Program-made: the position numbers and the translations under genes
The notes under the pieces: generated by a model
Databases searched by the model: none
What the model saw: the letters and a program-made list of their open reading frames with translations, nothing else
Told to the model about the DNA's origin: nothing
Part shown: one piece after another, positions 11,116 to 19,888 of the stretch
How the letters are laid out: each line of letters opens with the position of its first letter
How positions within the stretch are numbered: the stretch's first letter is position 1
Origin: Arthrobacter psychrochitiniphilus
GTDB lineage: Bacteria; Actinomycetota; Actinomycetes; Actinomycetales; Micrococcaceae
NCBI RefSeq assembly: GCF_003185915.1
Contig: NZ_QHLZ01000001.1
Span: 558,001-622,000 of the forward strand
Direction of reading: 5' to 3'
DNA: 64,000 nt

Positions 11116-12228
11116 ATGAGCCCCTCTCACCCGCACTTCGCAACGGAGCTGCGCAGCCGGCTCCAACGCCTGCTCGAGGCAAGCGTCAGGGACGGGGTGG
11201 CACCCGCAGTGGCCTGCGCCGTCGTACTCCATCAAGGCAGCGGAAATGACAGCGGCGGAGCGGGCGGGATTGAACTGCCCGTCCTGACAGCGGGCCAAGC
11301 CACCCGCGGCACCTTCTTTGATCTGGCCTCGGTCACGAAACTGTTCACCACGGCCACGGTGCTAGCCCTTGTCAATGATGGGCGGCTGGCTCTGGATGCG
11401 CCCATTGGCCGGCATCTTCGCGCTTATGCGGCCGGGGAAAAGTCCACGGTGACGCTGCGGCATCTGCTCACCCACACCTCGGGCCTGCCGGCGCAGTGGC
11501 GGGGCTGGCACACAGCGATATCAGACGGGAACGGATTTCAGCGCAAGGAACTCATTGCGGATCTGCTGACCACGCCGCTCACCGCCCCGCCGGGGACCCG
11601 GTACGAGTATTCCTGCGCCGGATTCAACACGATCATGGTACTGGCCGAGCGGGTGACAAAAACCCCGTGGGCACAGTTGGTGAAAGAGCGGGTCCTGTAC
11701 CAGCTGCCCACCCACGGCATCACCGGAAGTCCGCGCATTGAGCAATGCGCCCCCACCGAGTATCAACCGGAGCTGGGACGCGGGCTGGTGCGCGGGATTG
11801 TGCATGACGAGGCGGCGTGGTCTTTGGCCGGGCTCAGCGGAAACGCCGGCATGTTTGCCACGGCGGATGGGCTGCGTGTTTTCGGCACGGCGTTGCTGAA
11901 CGGCCTGCCGGGCATCCTCTCCCCCGGATTGGCCGCCGAAATGTGGCGGGATCAGCTGCCCGGAATACTCGCAGAGCACTTCAAGGTAGCCGGTCCCGGT
12001 TTCGGCCAGGGTCTGGGCCTGCGCATCAACGAGCAGCCGTGGATGGGGGCTGCGGGTACGCAGGCTCGCGGGCATACTGGATTCACCGGCACCTCCCTCC
12101 TGGTGGATCAGGAGGCGGGGTTGGTGATCTCCCTGCTCAGCAACCGGGTCAACCCCAGCCGGGACGGCTCAGATGCAACGGAGCTGCGCCAGGCTGTGTC
12201 CGAGCTCGTCTACTCTTTTGCCCAGTGA
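11116..12228 (+). CDS. Serine beta-lactamase-fold hydrolase, AmiE-like
   Basis: 370 residues of the class C beta-lactamase/esterase superfamily. The catalytic motif SVTK lies at 72-75; the second motif reads YSC at 165-167 instead of YxN; the third is HTG (GHTGFTG) in place of KTG near the C-terminus. ATG at 11116 was chosen for GGAGG 8 bases upstream. The Bacillus subtilis recycling operon contains a homologous-type hydrolase (AmiE) that removes stem peptide from MurNAc, so position between murQ and a transporter suggests an amidase or esterase acting on muropeptides rather than antibiotic resistance. No signal peptide is seen, unlike the secreted Bacillus enzyme. Exact substrate is an inference. 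Confidence 0.82.
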   Translation: MSPSHPHFATELRSRLQRLLEASVRDGVAPAVACAVVLHQGSGNDSGGAGGIELPVLTAGQATRGTFFDLASVTKLFTTATVLALVNDGRLALDAPIGRHLRAYAAGEKSTVTLRHLLTHTSGLPAQWRGWHTAISDGNGFQRKELIADLLTTPLTAPPGTRYEYSCAGFNTIMVLAERVTKTPWAQLVKERVLYQLPTHGITGSPRIEQCAPTEYQPELGRGLVRGIVHDEAAWSLAGLSGNAGMFATADGLRVFGTALLNGLPGILSPGLAAEMWRDQLPGILAEHFKVAGPGFGQGLGLRINEQPWMGAAGTQARGHTGFTGTSLLVDQEAGLVISLLSNRVNPSRDGSDATELRQAVSELVYSFAQ

Positions 12229-12241
12229 TTCGAAAGGCACC

Positions 12242-13594
12242 ATGAATTCCACCACCGAGCTCTTAACCGGCGATCGTGTTGTGCAGGAACTGCCGTGGCG
12301 CTGGCGAGTGCAGGGCAGTATTTTTCTCATTGGCGGGCTCGGCTTCATGTTCGATGCCTGGGATGTCACACTCAATGGCTTCTTAATTCCGCTCTTGTCT
12401 AAGGAATGGGGACTCAGCACCGGACAGGCGGCGTGGATTGGCACAGCCAACTTGATCGGCATGGCCGTGGGTGCCTTCGCCTGGGGATCCATTGCGGACA
12501 TCATTGGGCGCAAGAAGGCGTTCACCCTGACTCTGCTGATTTTCTCGGTGTTCACGGTACTGGGCGCGTTCTCGAATGAGATTGTGCTGTTTTGCGTGTT
12601 CCGTTTCATGGCCGGCTTTGGATTGGGCGGCTGCATCCCCGTGGACTATGCACTGGTAGGTGAGTTCACCCCGCGCAAGCACCGGGGACGGGTACTGACG
12701 GCCATGGACGCCTGGTGGCCCATCGGCGCTTCCCTGTGCGGCGTGGTTTCTGCTCTGTTGATGGCATGGTTTGGCGACTGGCGCTTCCTGATGCTGATCA
12801 TGGTGTTGCCGGCACTACTGGTGTTCTGGGTACGTACGGGCATCCCGGAATCACCGCTGTTTCTGGTGCGCGCCGGACGTCCGGCGGAGGCGAAGGCCGT
12901 CATTGATTCCTTGATCAAGCGGACCGGGGCCACAGTGGGCCCGTGGGTTTTGCCTGACCCGGCCGCTGCTCCAAAGCTTTCCTTGGGCAAGGTCACGGAT
13001 CAGCTGGCCGGGCTGTGGCGCTTCAACTGGCGCATCACCGGCGTTGCGTGGTCACTATTCCTGACAATTTTGCTGGTGTACTACGGCGCGCTGACATGGA
13101 TGCCCTCAATTTTGGTGTCCACAGGATACGCGGAAAACAAGGCGTTCATGGCCACAGCTTCCATGACGGGCATTGGCCTGCTCGGTGTGGTGGCGGCCGC
13201 CCTGCTCGTGGAGCGGCTGGGGCGCAAGTGGATCCTTGCCATTACGGGACCGCTGGCCGCACTCTCGCTGGTAATTTTTGCGCTGGTACTGGATGCGCCC
13301 GTGGCCTCTGCGATCTGGCTGTTGGTGTTTGGTTTTGTCATCCAGGTGGCCATACCCGTTCTCTACACCTACGTTTCGGAACTGTACCCAACCCATCTTC
13401 GCGCAACCGGTTTTGGCTGGGCCTCCACCATTTCACGAGTGGGCGCCGGGCTGGTGCCGTTGATCTTCGGGTCTATTCTGTGGCCAGTGCTGGGCCTGCC
13501 GCTGACGTTCGCCCTGACCGGTGGGCTGGTGTTGCTAGCAGTCATCTGGATGGCCTTCTCAGCTCCGGAGACCAGGGGCGCAGCACTGGACTAA
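12242..13594 (+). CDS. Major facilitator superfamily transporter (likely amino-sugar importer)
   Basis: 450 residues, 12 predicted membrane segments, sugar/metabolite-porter type. Family marks: GSIADIIGRKKAFTL in the loop between TM2 and TM3, RFMAGFGLGGCIPVDYALVG, EFTPRKHRGR, and in the second half YVSELYPTHLRATGFGWAST. The ATG at 12242 follows the stop of the hydrolase gene by 13 bases, with GAAAGG upstream. Last gene of the nagZ-murQ-hydrolase cassette, so its cargo is probably MurNAc, a muropeptide or a related product. Cargo is inferred from context only. Confidence 0.85.
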   Translation: MNSTTELLTGDRVVQELPWRWRVQGSIFLIGGLGFMFDAWDVTLNGFLIPLLSKEWGLSTGQAAWIGTANLIGMAVGAFAWGSIADIIGRKKAFTLTLLIFSVFTVLGAFSNEIVLFCVFRFMAGFGLGGCIPVDYALVGEFTPRKHRGRVLTAMDAWWPIGASLCGVVSALLMAWFGDWRFLMLIMVLPALLVFWVRTGIPESPLFLVRAGRPAEAKAVIDSLIKRTGATVGPWVLPDPAAAPKLSLGKVTDQLAGLWRFNWRITGVAWSLFLTILLVYYGALTWMPSILVSTGYAENKAFMATASMTGIGLLGVVAAALLVERLGRKWILAITGPLAALSLVIFALVLDAPVASAIWLLVFGFVIQVAIPVLYTYVSELYPTHLRATGFGWASTISRVGAGLVPLIFGSILWPVLGLPLTFALTGGLVLLAVIWMAFSAPETRGAALD

Positions 13595-13739
13595 GCCGTG
13601 CAGCGGCGAAAGCCTCCCCCTGCGGCGAACTCCCCTCCCTGAGTTCATTCCCTCCCTCGGTTCAAGGGTCTTCAGCGTTCCCTCACTTTCACCCGGTATT
13701 CTAGTGCCAACCGTGCATTCCCACTGAGTAAGGATCACC

Positions 13740-14042
13740 ATGAGCGCGTTGCTTCCCACTGTTTTCTCCACTGCCGGACTGCTTGGCGGTTACCAGATAG
13801 CTAGGGCCACGAAGAACCGGCAGCTGGGCGGCGCCGTTCTGGCGGTGGCAGGTGCCGCGGCCTTCCTGGGCTGGAAGAAAAACGCTGGGACGGGAACCGC
13901 CACGGCCTTGACCGCCACTTACGTGCTGGCTTTTGGCGCCTCCCACCCTCTGGCCAAGAAGATGGGTTCCTGGCCTGCCGTGTACACGGTTACAGCTGCA
14001 ACGGCTGTTGCCTCACTGGTCTTTGGCCGCAGCAAGAAATAA
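13740..14042 (+). CDS. Small hydrophobic protein of unknown function
   Basis: 100 residues, Ala/Gly-rich with about three hydrophobic stretches and a basic C-terminus (FGRSKK). ATG preceded by AAGGA at good spacing. The 145 bases before it hold no gene, so it is probably expressed separately from the recycling cassette. No domain recognised. Confidence 0.7.
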   Translation: MSALLPTVFSTAGLLGGYQIARATKNRQLGGAVLAVAGAAAFLGWKKNAGTGTATALTATYVLAFGASHPLAKKMGSWPAVYTVTAATAVASLVFGRSKK

Positions 14043-14157
14043 CGCCCCCTGTCCAGGGCATAGCAGCCGCGAGCAGTAAACCTTAGATTCCACAAAGGCC
14101 GTACACTTTTTAGGTACAACCGCCTCTAAGCGGTGATCTTCAAACGAAAAGGATCCC

Positions 14158-14781
14158 ATGGATCTCGCAGCCGATACCACCGGCTTCCTCTCGAGCATCT
14201 GGGTCTACCTGCTGGGCGGCGGATTCGTCATGGTCTCAGCCCTCATCCCGCCGGTCCCCAGTACCACTGTGTTCGTTGCCTTGGGCGCCGTGGCGGAGCT
14301 CGACGGCGGACCCCGAGCACTTCCGCTGGTGCTGGCCATGCTGACCGGGGCAGTTGCCGGAGACTTGCTGACCTATTGGCTCACCAAATTGATGGGCGCC
14401 ACACGGTGGGGTAGCGCTAGCGGGCCGCGGCGTGACCGGGCCGTGGAGGCAGCTACGCGCAGGCTCCGGAGCCGCCCGTACATGTTCATGCTGACCTCAC
14501 GCTTCATTCCACTGGGCAGGCTCTCCTCCAATATTGCCGCGATAGCGGCCAAGTACCCGTTGCGTTCTTTCACGGCTTTTTCGGCGGTCTCTGGCATCAT
14601 CTGGTCACTGTACTCGGTGGGGATCGGCATGCTCACCCAGCAGTGGCCCGAGATCTCAACCCAACTTGCCGTGGTCTTGGCGATCGTCTTTTCCTTGATC
14701 CTTGGCTGGTTGATTGGCAAAGTCTCCAGCTGGTTACTGGACCGTAAGAACGCCAAGGATGCTCCCAGCTTGGCTCCCTAA
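14158..14781 (+). CDS. DedA (SNARE-associated) family membrane protein
   Basis: 207 residues of the DedA/VTT family, membrane proteins linked to lipid carrier recycling and membrane homeostasis. Seen: N-terminal amphipathic segment, the re-entrant region SALIPPVPSTTVFVALGAVA, GAVAGDLLTYWLTKLMGA, and the conserved RFIPLGRLSSNIAAIAAKY where Arg and Pro are family marks. ATG preceded by AAAAGGAT. Ends about 70 bases before the convergent purN stop. The family role in undecaprenyl-phosphate transport would fit the cell-wall theme upstream, but this is inference. Confidence 0.88.
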   Translation: MDLAADTTGFLSSIWVYLLGGGFVMVSALIPPVPSTTVFVALGAVAELDGGPRALPLVLAMLTGAVAGDLLTYWLTKLMGATRWGSASGPRRDRAVEAATRRLRSRPYMFMLTSRFIPLGRLSSNIAAIAAKYPLRSFTAFSAVSGIIWSLYSVGIGMLTQQWPEISTQLAVVLAIVFSLILGWLIGKVSSWLLDRKNAKDAPSLAP

Positions 14782-14853
14782 GAACCTCTTACAGGCAATG
14801 GCTACTTCATCAACCCGGGCCGGAGGCGCGGGCCAGCTTGCGTGGACGCAGAT

Positions 14854-15417
14854 CTAGGCACGGGCCAGGTCTGCGAGCACCTGGATGAGCAGCTCGCGCT
14901 CGGCCACTTTGATGCGCTCGTGCAGTGAATCTTCGGTATCTTCGGGCAGGATTGCCACGGGGGTTTGGGCAATGATGGGGCCGGTATCCACACCCGCGTC
15001 CGCGAAGTGCACGGTACAGCCCGTCACTTTAACGCCGTAGGCCATGGCATCGCGGACCCCATGGGCACCTGGGAATGACGGCAGTAGGGCAGGGTGGGTG
15101 TTGACGTAGCGGCCCTCAAAGGCGTTGATGAACCCGGGTGCCACAATGCGCATGAAGCCGCTGGAAATCACGTAATCGGGCGCATAAGAAGCCACCTTCT
15201 CCAAAAGCGCGGCGTCCCATTCGGTGCGGGCAGAGTAGTCCTTGAAGTTGACCACAAAAGTTTCCAGTCCGGCGGACGCGGAACGTTCCACGCCGAGGGT
15301 GCCGGGCCTGTCCGCGCCCACTGCCGCAATATCTAAGGGCAGGCTGCCATTGGCGACGGCGTCAATGACAGATTGCAGATTTGAACCGGTTCCGGATACT
15401 AAGACAACTATGCGCAT
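14854..15417 (-). CDS. purN: Phosphoribosylglycinamide formyltransferase
   Basis: GAR transformylase, third step of purine synthesis using 10-formyl-THF. 187 residues. It starts MRIVVLVSGTGSNLQSVIDA (phosphate loop), with the folate-site region SSGFMRIVAPGFINAF and active-site HPALLPSFPGAHGVRDAMAY carrying the catalytic Asn-His-Asp set (VNTHPALL and the later Asp in DTGP). ATG at 15417 fits the family N-terminus; upstream frame is not conserved. Follows the DUF6350 gene by 34 bases on the same strand, the order seen in other actinobacteria, where purH usually comes next. Confidence 0.95.
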   Translation of the reverse strand: MRIVVLVSGTGSNLQSVIDAVANGSLPLDIAAVGADRPGTLGVERSASAGLETFVVNFKDYSARTEWDAALLEKVASYAPDYVISSGFMRIVAPGFINAFEGRYVNTHPALLPSFPGAHGVRDAMAYGVKVTGCTVHFADAGVDTGPIIAQTPVAILPEDTEDSLHERIKVAERELLIQVLADLARA

Positions 15418-15451
15418 GCCCTCAATTTTAGGGGCACGGCGCGGGCTAGCC

Positions 15452-16774
15452 CTATTCGGTGCCAGCGTGGCGGCGCTGGGGCAGACCCATGGACGGGTGG
15501 TCCCCTTCCAGCCAGGGTCCTGCCAGGGAACCGATGATGACACCAGCTGCTATTTCAGCCCCTACCCACAGGGCGGCAGTTAGCGGATCCGGACCCAGCT
15601 GGGAGAACCGCCCGATCCCGGCGGAGCCTTGTGAGATCCAGAAAAGGATGCCGCAAACAATCGCGGAAACGGTACCTATCACTGCACCGAGAAAGATGGT
15701 GGAGGCGGGCAGTGAGAGCCAGCGCTGGCGTACCTTCAAGGAGAGCCACTCATCAAAATGGTTTTCACCGGCCCGGACAAACCACCAACCACCCAAGAGG
15801 CCGGCCAGGACGGGGATGATGAGGGCGGCAAAGCCCCATCCCAGCTCACCGGTAGGCAAGGCCGCCAGCAAGGGAATGGGCGGCACCGGGGCCACGCTGG
15901 TGCCCAGGGGTGAAACTGTGGAACCAACACCCAAGGAGAAGCCGTCGCCCCCGGCCCATGCCAACGTCCAGATCGCCAGGTTGGGCATGAATCCTAATTG
16001 GGCCAGCGTCAAGGCAGCGCCTCCCACAGCACCGGGCCGCAACGCCTGATAGACGGAAACAATGTCACTCCACCTCGCCACGAGGTTGATGGTCAGTAAT
16101 AAGGCTGAGAGTGAGAGGGCGGCCATGGACGCCACAAAACCGGCTCGGATTACCGAGGCCACATACGATCCCGCCCAGCGCTGATCTTGGCTAGTCTTGG
16201 AAATCCAGTGCGCAGCATTGACACCAATGAGCCTGCCCCATGATCCGGCCTCAAGCCTGGATCCGATGATGAGCCCGGCTCCTGCAGGAATGAGTGGCAC
16301 CAACATGCTGGGAATGAGGCCTACGCTGATTTCCAGCGAGCTGCAAACAAATCCGGTGGCCAGGCCAGCCGCAGCGTAGACAGCGAGGGCACTGAATACC
16401 GGCTGCCAGAGTTGGTCGGTGTAGGAGGCGCGAGCCAAACGCCCGCCTGCACGCCAGGAAAGCAGGAAAGGAATCAGGGCCAAACCGAGTGGCAGCAGAG
16501 TAAAGGTCCCAGTCTCTACTGAGGCCGAGCTGGGGCCATTGGTCATGGTCAGGTGCAAAGGCACACCGTGGCCCAGTAACCAGATCTGGCCCGCCAACTG
16601 GGCTACCGCTGAGGCGTCCCGTTGCGCAAAGCCGCCCGCCCACCAGGTGGCCGCCACCGGAACGGCCACGATCAGCGCCGAGATGACGAACATTTGTGCA
16701 GCTTCAAAGGCCCCCTGCAGCCAGAGCGGCATGGGTATTCCGTGGCGTTTTCGCTTGTCCGCTGTGCTGTTCAT
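15452..16774 (-). CDS. DUF6350 / PerM-like polytopic membrane protein
   Basis: About 440 residues with eight or more hydrophobic segments and a short basic N-terminus (NSTADKRKRHG). Position directly upstream of purN and general sequence character match the actinobacterial DUF6350 family, whose Mycobacterium member PerM is linked to cell division under stress. Start taken at ATG 16774; an in-frame GTG six codons upstream (16792) is an alternative, and neither has a strong ribosome site. A bidirectional terminator separates it from the cold-shock gene. Confidence 0.8.
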   Translation of the reverse strand: MNSTADKRKRHGIPMPLWLQGAFEAAQMFVISALIVAVPVAATWWAGGFAQRDASAVAQLAGQIWLLGHGVPLHLTMTNGPSSASVETGTFTLLPLGLALIPFLLSWRAGGRLARASYTDQLWQPVFSALAVYAAAGLATGFVCSSLEISVGLIPSMLVPLIPAGAGLIIGSRLEAGSWGRLIGVNAAHWISKTSQDQRWAGSYVASVIRAGFVASMAALSLSALLLTINLVARWSDIVSVYQALRPGAVGGAALTLAQLGFMPNLAIWTLAWAGGDGFSLGVGSTVSPLGTSVAPVPPIPLLAALPTGELGWGFAALIIPVLAGLLGGWWFVRAGENHFDEWLSLKVRQRWLSLPASTIFLGAVIGTVSAIVCGILFWISQGSAGIGRFSQLGPDPLTAALWVGAEIAAGVIIGSLAGPWLEGDHPSMGLPQRRHAGTE

Positions 16775-16946
16775 CGTCTTCAATGGTGCCACATGGCGGG
16801 CAGATACCTAGTTAGCGGCACTGGGTTGGCTGGCAAAAAGTGTTCAGTGCATCCTCACTTTGTCTGGGGAACTCGGCCCTACACTCTGGGACCCTACGCC
16901 CTGGGACCCCGGCGCTGGGGGCCGGTTCACGTTCCGCTCCTTAAAC

Positions 16947-16982
16947 ACAAATAAGGCCCGGGATAATCCGGACCTTATTTGT
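16947..16982. terminator. Terminator between cspA and the DUF6350 gene
   Basis: ACAAATAAGG ... CCTTATTTGT arms with an inner CCGG/CCGG pair and A/T flanks on both sides. It lies about 55 bases beyond the cold-shock stop on the minus strand and upstream of the DUF6350 gene. Confidence 0.75.
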
Positions 16983-17035
16983 TCAAGCCCTAAAGGCTAA
17001 AGAAAAATGCGGTTACCCGCAAATGTTCTTTAGAA

Positions 17036-17239
17036 TTAGATAGCCTGGATGTTGACTGCCTGAGGACCCTTGGGACCCTGCTCAACATCGAAGGAAACCT
17101 TCTGGTTCTCTTCGAGGGAGCGGTAGCCTGAGGAGTTGATCGCGGAGTAGTGCGCGAAAACGTCCTGGGACTGGTCATCGGGAGAGATGAAGCCGAAGCC
17201 TTTTTCAGCGTTGAACCACTTGACGGTACCTGTTGCCAT
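17036..17239 (-). CDS. cspA: Cold-shock protein (single CSD)
   Basis: 67-residue RNA/DNA-binding chaperone. It begins [20 protein letters not shown], containing the RNP1 motif (KGFGFI), with RNP2 as DVFAHYSAI, and ends [19 protein letters not shown] at 17239 with AAGGAAAT upstream gives the usual family length. The 5' untranslated region is long, as for other csp genes. Confidence 0.96.
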   Translation of the reverse strand: MATGTVKWFNAEKGFGFISPDDQSQDVFAHYSAINSSGYRSLEENQKVSFDVEQGPKGPQAVNIQAI

Positions 17240-17400
17240 TATTTCTATTTCCTTCTGAAGTTGGAGATTCCGCCCGACCTTCGGGCCTCCGTGTACGGTG
17301 TAAGTCCGCTTCTCCAGAAAAGCGACGTCTTCCCCTAAAGGATGGCGTCGCTTCAACTACAAAAAACGCAACACTACAACTACGTCCAAGTATACATACC
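17240..17400 (-). promoter_or_regulatory. Structured 5' leader of cspA
   Basis: Upstream of the csp ribosome site are two short stem-loops on the transcript: GCCCGA/TCGGGC (about 17272-17287) and AGCGACG/CGTCGCT (17321-17352), then AT-rich DNA. Long structured leaders control cold-inducible translation in csp mRNAs. Here the control is inferred from layout. From 17401 to 17640 nothing is recognised. Confidence 0.4.
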
Positions 17401-17712
17401 TATTACCCAAAAGCCACTAAGAGCTGAGAGGTGTGTCACTTAGCGCCTTGGGGCGGGCCGCAAATATTCGCAAATCGTTGATTTTCCGGGAAGAAATAGG
17501 CCTTCTTCCGTGACGCGGCACTCATTGTTCACTTCGTCTTCACTTGTCATATTCGTGAAATATTGATCTGGCTGCCAATCTTTGTGGCCAAACAGAGCAC
17601 CTTGGCCACACACTGCGCCGGCACCCGGCTACTAGTGCCGGCACCCGTATAGTGGGCCCGAGGATAGTGAAGCCATCACTTGGCTGATGTTGAGAACAGT
17701 GAGGGGGATCAG

Positions 17713-18141
17713 ATGCGCAGTTTCAGCTCGCGAGTCCCCGGAACATTCCCGGCACTCTTGATGGCTCTCCTCCTGGCACTGGGCTCCATGACACTGGTGG
17801 TCATAGGCTGCACCGGTGCCCAAGCATCGCCTGGCATGCAAACAATTGCAGTGAGCCCCGCGGCAGAGCAACAGATCACAGCAGCCACCACTGCTGCCCT
17901 TAACACCCGCGGGATCCTCAATACCCTTAATCAGCTCTCCCCAGAATGTAAACCCGGGCACAAGAAGGTTCGCCTGGAAAGCCATGCGGTCTCCCCCAAC
18001 CTGGTTCAGTTGCAATCACCTCGCGGATCTTTTGGCTCCCCCCTCCCCCACCGCCTCCTCGTGGACGGTGCTGCCCAGCAGTTCCTCGGACGGATACCAG
18101 CGGCTTTGAGCCATCTGGATCTCGGGATCGTAAGGACGTAG
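17713..18141 (+). CDS. Hypothetical secreted protein, possible lipoprotein
   Basis: 142 residues. N-terminus MRSFSSRVPG then a hydrophobic stretch ending in VIGC (Cys33), which fits a lipobox; an AxA-type site (AQAS) follows. The rest is polar with no recognised domain. GAGGGGGAT sits just before the ATG. Function unknown; expression as a small surface protein is plausible. Confidence 0.5.
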   Translation: MRSFSSRVPGTFPALLMALLLALGSMTLVVIGCTGAQASPGMQTIAVSPAAEQQITAATTAALNTRGILNTLNQLSPECKPGHKKVRLESHAVSPNLVQLQSPRGSFGSPLPHRLLVDGAAQQFLGRIPAALSHLDLGIVRT

Positions 18142-18296
18142 ACAAGGGTGCGCCAACTCCTACGCCAGCATTAATGCCAGCGGCGGGTGTCCGGCGTTGA
18201 GCCTGTCCTGATGTTTTCCCGTGGCGCACTGCCACCGGGCACACTTTCCAGTGCCTGCGAATGTGCGCTGCTGATACGATCCTGAAAGTTTTTTAG

Positions 18297-19037
18297 ATGA
18301 ATACCCAAAAGACGAGTACCAAAAAGACCCGGAATGTTGTTTTAGCGCTGGTGTTGGGCGCCGTTGTTATCTTGGCAATAGTTTTTGCCGGCGCTGCGGC
18401 CAATGAGAACCGCCTAAAACCGGCAGGTACTGGCTCCAACGCGCTTGGCGAATCAAACCTGCCAGCCGCCGAGCAGGCCCCTGACGTCAAGCTTGAGCGG
18501 CGCATTTCCGGCGATCCGATGGCGCTGGGCGCCGTGGATGCCCCGGTAGTCATGATCGAATATTCGGATTACCGCTGCCCATTCTGTGGTGTCTACGCGC
18601 GCAAGACCCAGCCGGAAATCATCCAGAAGTATGTTGATTCGGGGCAATTGCGTATTGAATGGCGTGATTTGCCGGTGCTGGGTGAGGCATCGGTGAATGC
18701 GGCCGTTGCTGCCCGCGCCGCAGGTGAGCAGGGCTTGTTCTGGGAGTTCAACCAGGCCGTTTACGCCGGCGCCCCGGAAAAAGGCAAGGCCGAACTCAGC
18801 GAAGCAGAGCTACTGAAGTTCGCGCAGAAGGCAGGGGTGCCTGATCTGGCAAAGTTCTCCGCGGATAGCAAAAGCCCCGAGTTGTTGGCCCTGGTCAAGG
18901 CCGATCTATCCGAAGGAACGGCGCTGGGCCTGAACAGCACCCCTACCTTTGTCATCAATAATGAGGCGATCCCCGGCGCCCAACCCATGGAGGTCTTCTC
19001 CGAAGTGATTGATGCCGCCCTAGCCAAGGCCAAGTAG
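18297..19037 (+). CDS. DsbA-family membrane-anchored thiol oxidoreductase
   Basis: 246 residues: basic N-terminus, one membrane anchor (about 13-36), linker, then a thioredoxin-fold DsbA domain with active site Cys94-Pro-Phe-Cys97 (YSDYRCPFCGVYA) and the cis-Pro loop LNSTPTFVINNEAIPG near 220. It should act outside the membrane on disulfides. The CcdA-like gene starts 2 bases after its stop, so both are co-transcribed with the following CxxC membrane gene. Confidence 0.92.
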   Translation: MNTQKTSTKKTRNVVLALVLGAVVILAIVFAGAAANENRLKPAGTGSNALGESNLPAAEQAPDVKLERRISGDPMALGAVDAPVVMIEYSDYRCPFCGVYARKTQPEIIQKYVDSGQLRIEWRDLPVLGEASVNAAVAARAAGEQGLFWEFNQAVYAGAPEKGKAELSEAELLKFAQKAGVPDLAKFSADSKSPELLALVKADLSEGTALGLNSTPTFVINNEAIPGAQPMEVFSEVIDAALAKAK

Positions 19038-19039
19038 CC

Positions 19040-19888
19040 GTGGATATTGGCTATACGGGAGCGTTTCTGGGCGGGATACTGACCCTGCTGAGCCCTTGTT
19101 CTGTCATGCTCCTACCGGCGTTCTTCGCTTACGCCTTCGCCAGCCCTACAAAGCTGCTGGGGCGCACAGCACTGTTTTATGCCGGTTTGCTAACAACACT
19201 GGTCCCGCTGGGGCTATTGGCAGGACTGCTCGGTTCACTCGTTCTTCAGAACCGGACGGCGCTGATCAGCGTTGCCGCTGGGGTAGTCATTGTGATCGGC
19301 ATCCTCCAACTCGTGGGGGTGGAATTTCCCGGGCTAAGCCGGCGCGCTGGTACTGACGGGACCTCAGCGGTATCCGTTTTTGTGCTGGGCTCGGTCTACG
19401 GCGTGGCCGGGGTCTGTGCCGGTCCCATCCTTGGCTCGGTGCTGGCGGTGGCCGCGACGGGCGGAAATCCACTCTATGGCGGGATTATGCTGGCAATTTT
19501 TGCCCTCGGCATGGCCTTGCCGCTGCTGCTACTGTCACTGCTGTGGACGCGCCTGGGGCTCGGCACACGGGGCTGGCTGAAACCGCGCCGCTTCAGGATT
19601 GGCCCGTGGGAAAACTCCATCTGGATGGCAATCTCGGGCCTGTTGTCAATAGGAATCGGTGTGCTGCTTCTAGCTACGCAGGGCACCTCCTCACTAGGTG
19701 GTGCGCTGACCATTGACGCCCAGTTCGAGGCTGAGTCCGCGGTGGTGAGCTTTGCCGCGGGTATCTCCAATATGTGGTTTGCAGGGGCGGCATTAGTACT
19801 CTTGTTGCTCGCAGGCGGACTCTATTGGTGGCGGTCTCGGCGGGCGGAAAGTGCCGCGAGCCCGGCTCCGGCACAGGAGCGCCCATGA
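19040..19888 (+). CDS. CcdA/DsbD-like membrane electron-transfer protein
   Basis: 282 residues, about seven hydrophobic segments. It moves reducing equivalents across the membrane by a Cys pair: LTLLSPCSVMLLPAFFAY (first Cys) and YGVAGVCAGPILGSV (second Cys), the two conserved CcdA cysteines. GTG start 2 bases after the DsbA-like stop. C-terminal about 35 residues are a final helix and a basic/Ala-Pro tail. Its likely partner is the neighbouring thioredoxin-fold protein. Confidence 0.9.
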   Translation: MDIGYTGAFLGGILTLLSPCSVMLLPAFFAYAFASPTKLLGRTALFYAGLLTTLVPLGLLAGLLGSLVLQNRTALISVAAGVVIVIGILQLVGVEFPGLSRRAGTDGTSAVSVFVLGSVYGVAGVCAGPILGSVLAVAATGGNPLYGGIMLAIFALGMALPLLLLSLLWTRLGLGTRGWLKPRRFRIGPWENSIWMAISGLLSIGIGVLLLATQGTSSLGGALTIDAQFEAESAVVSFAAGISNMWFAGAALVLLLLAGGLYWWRSRRAESAASPAPAQERP

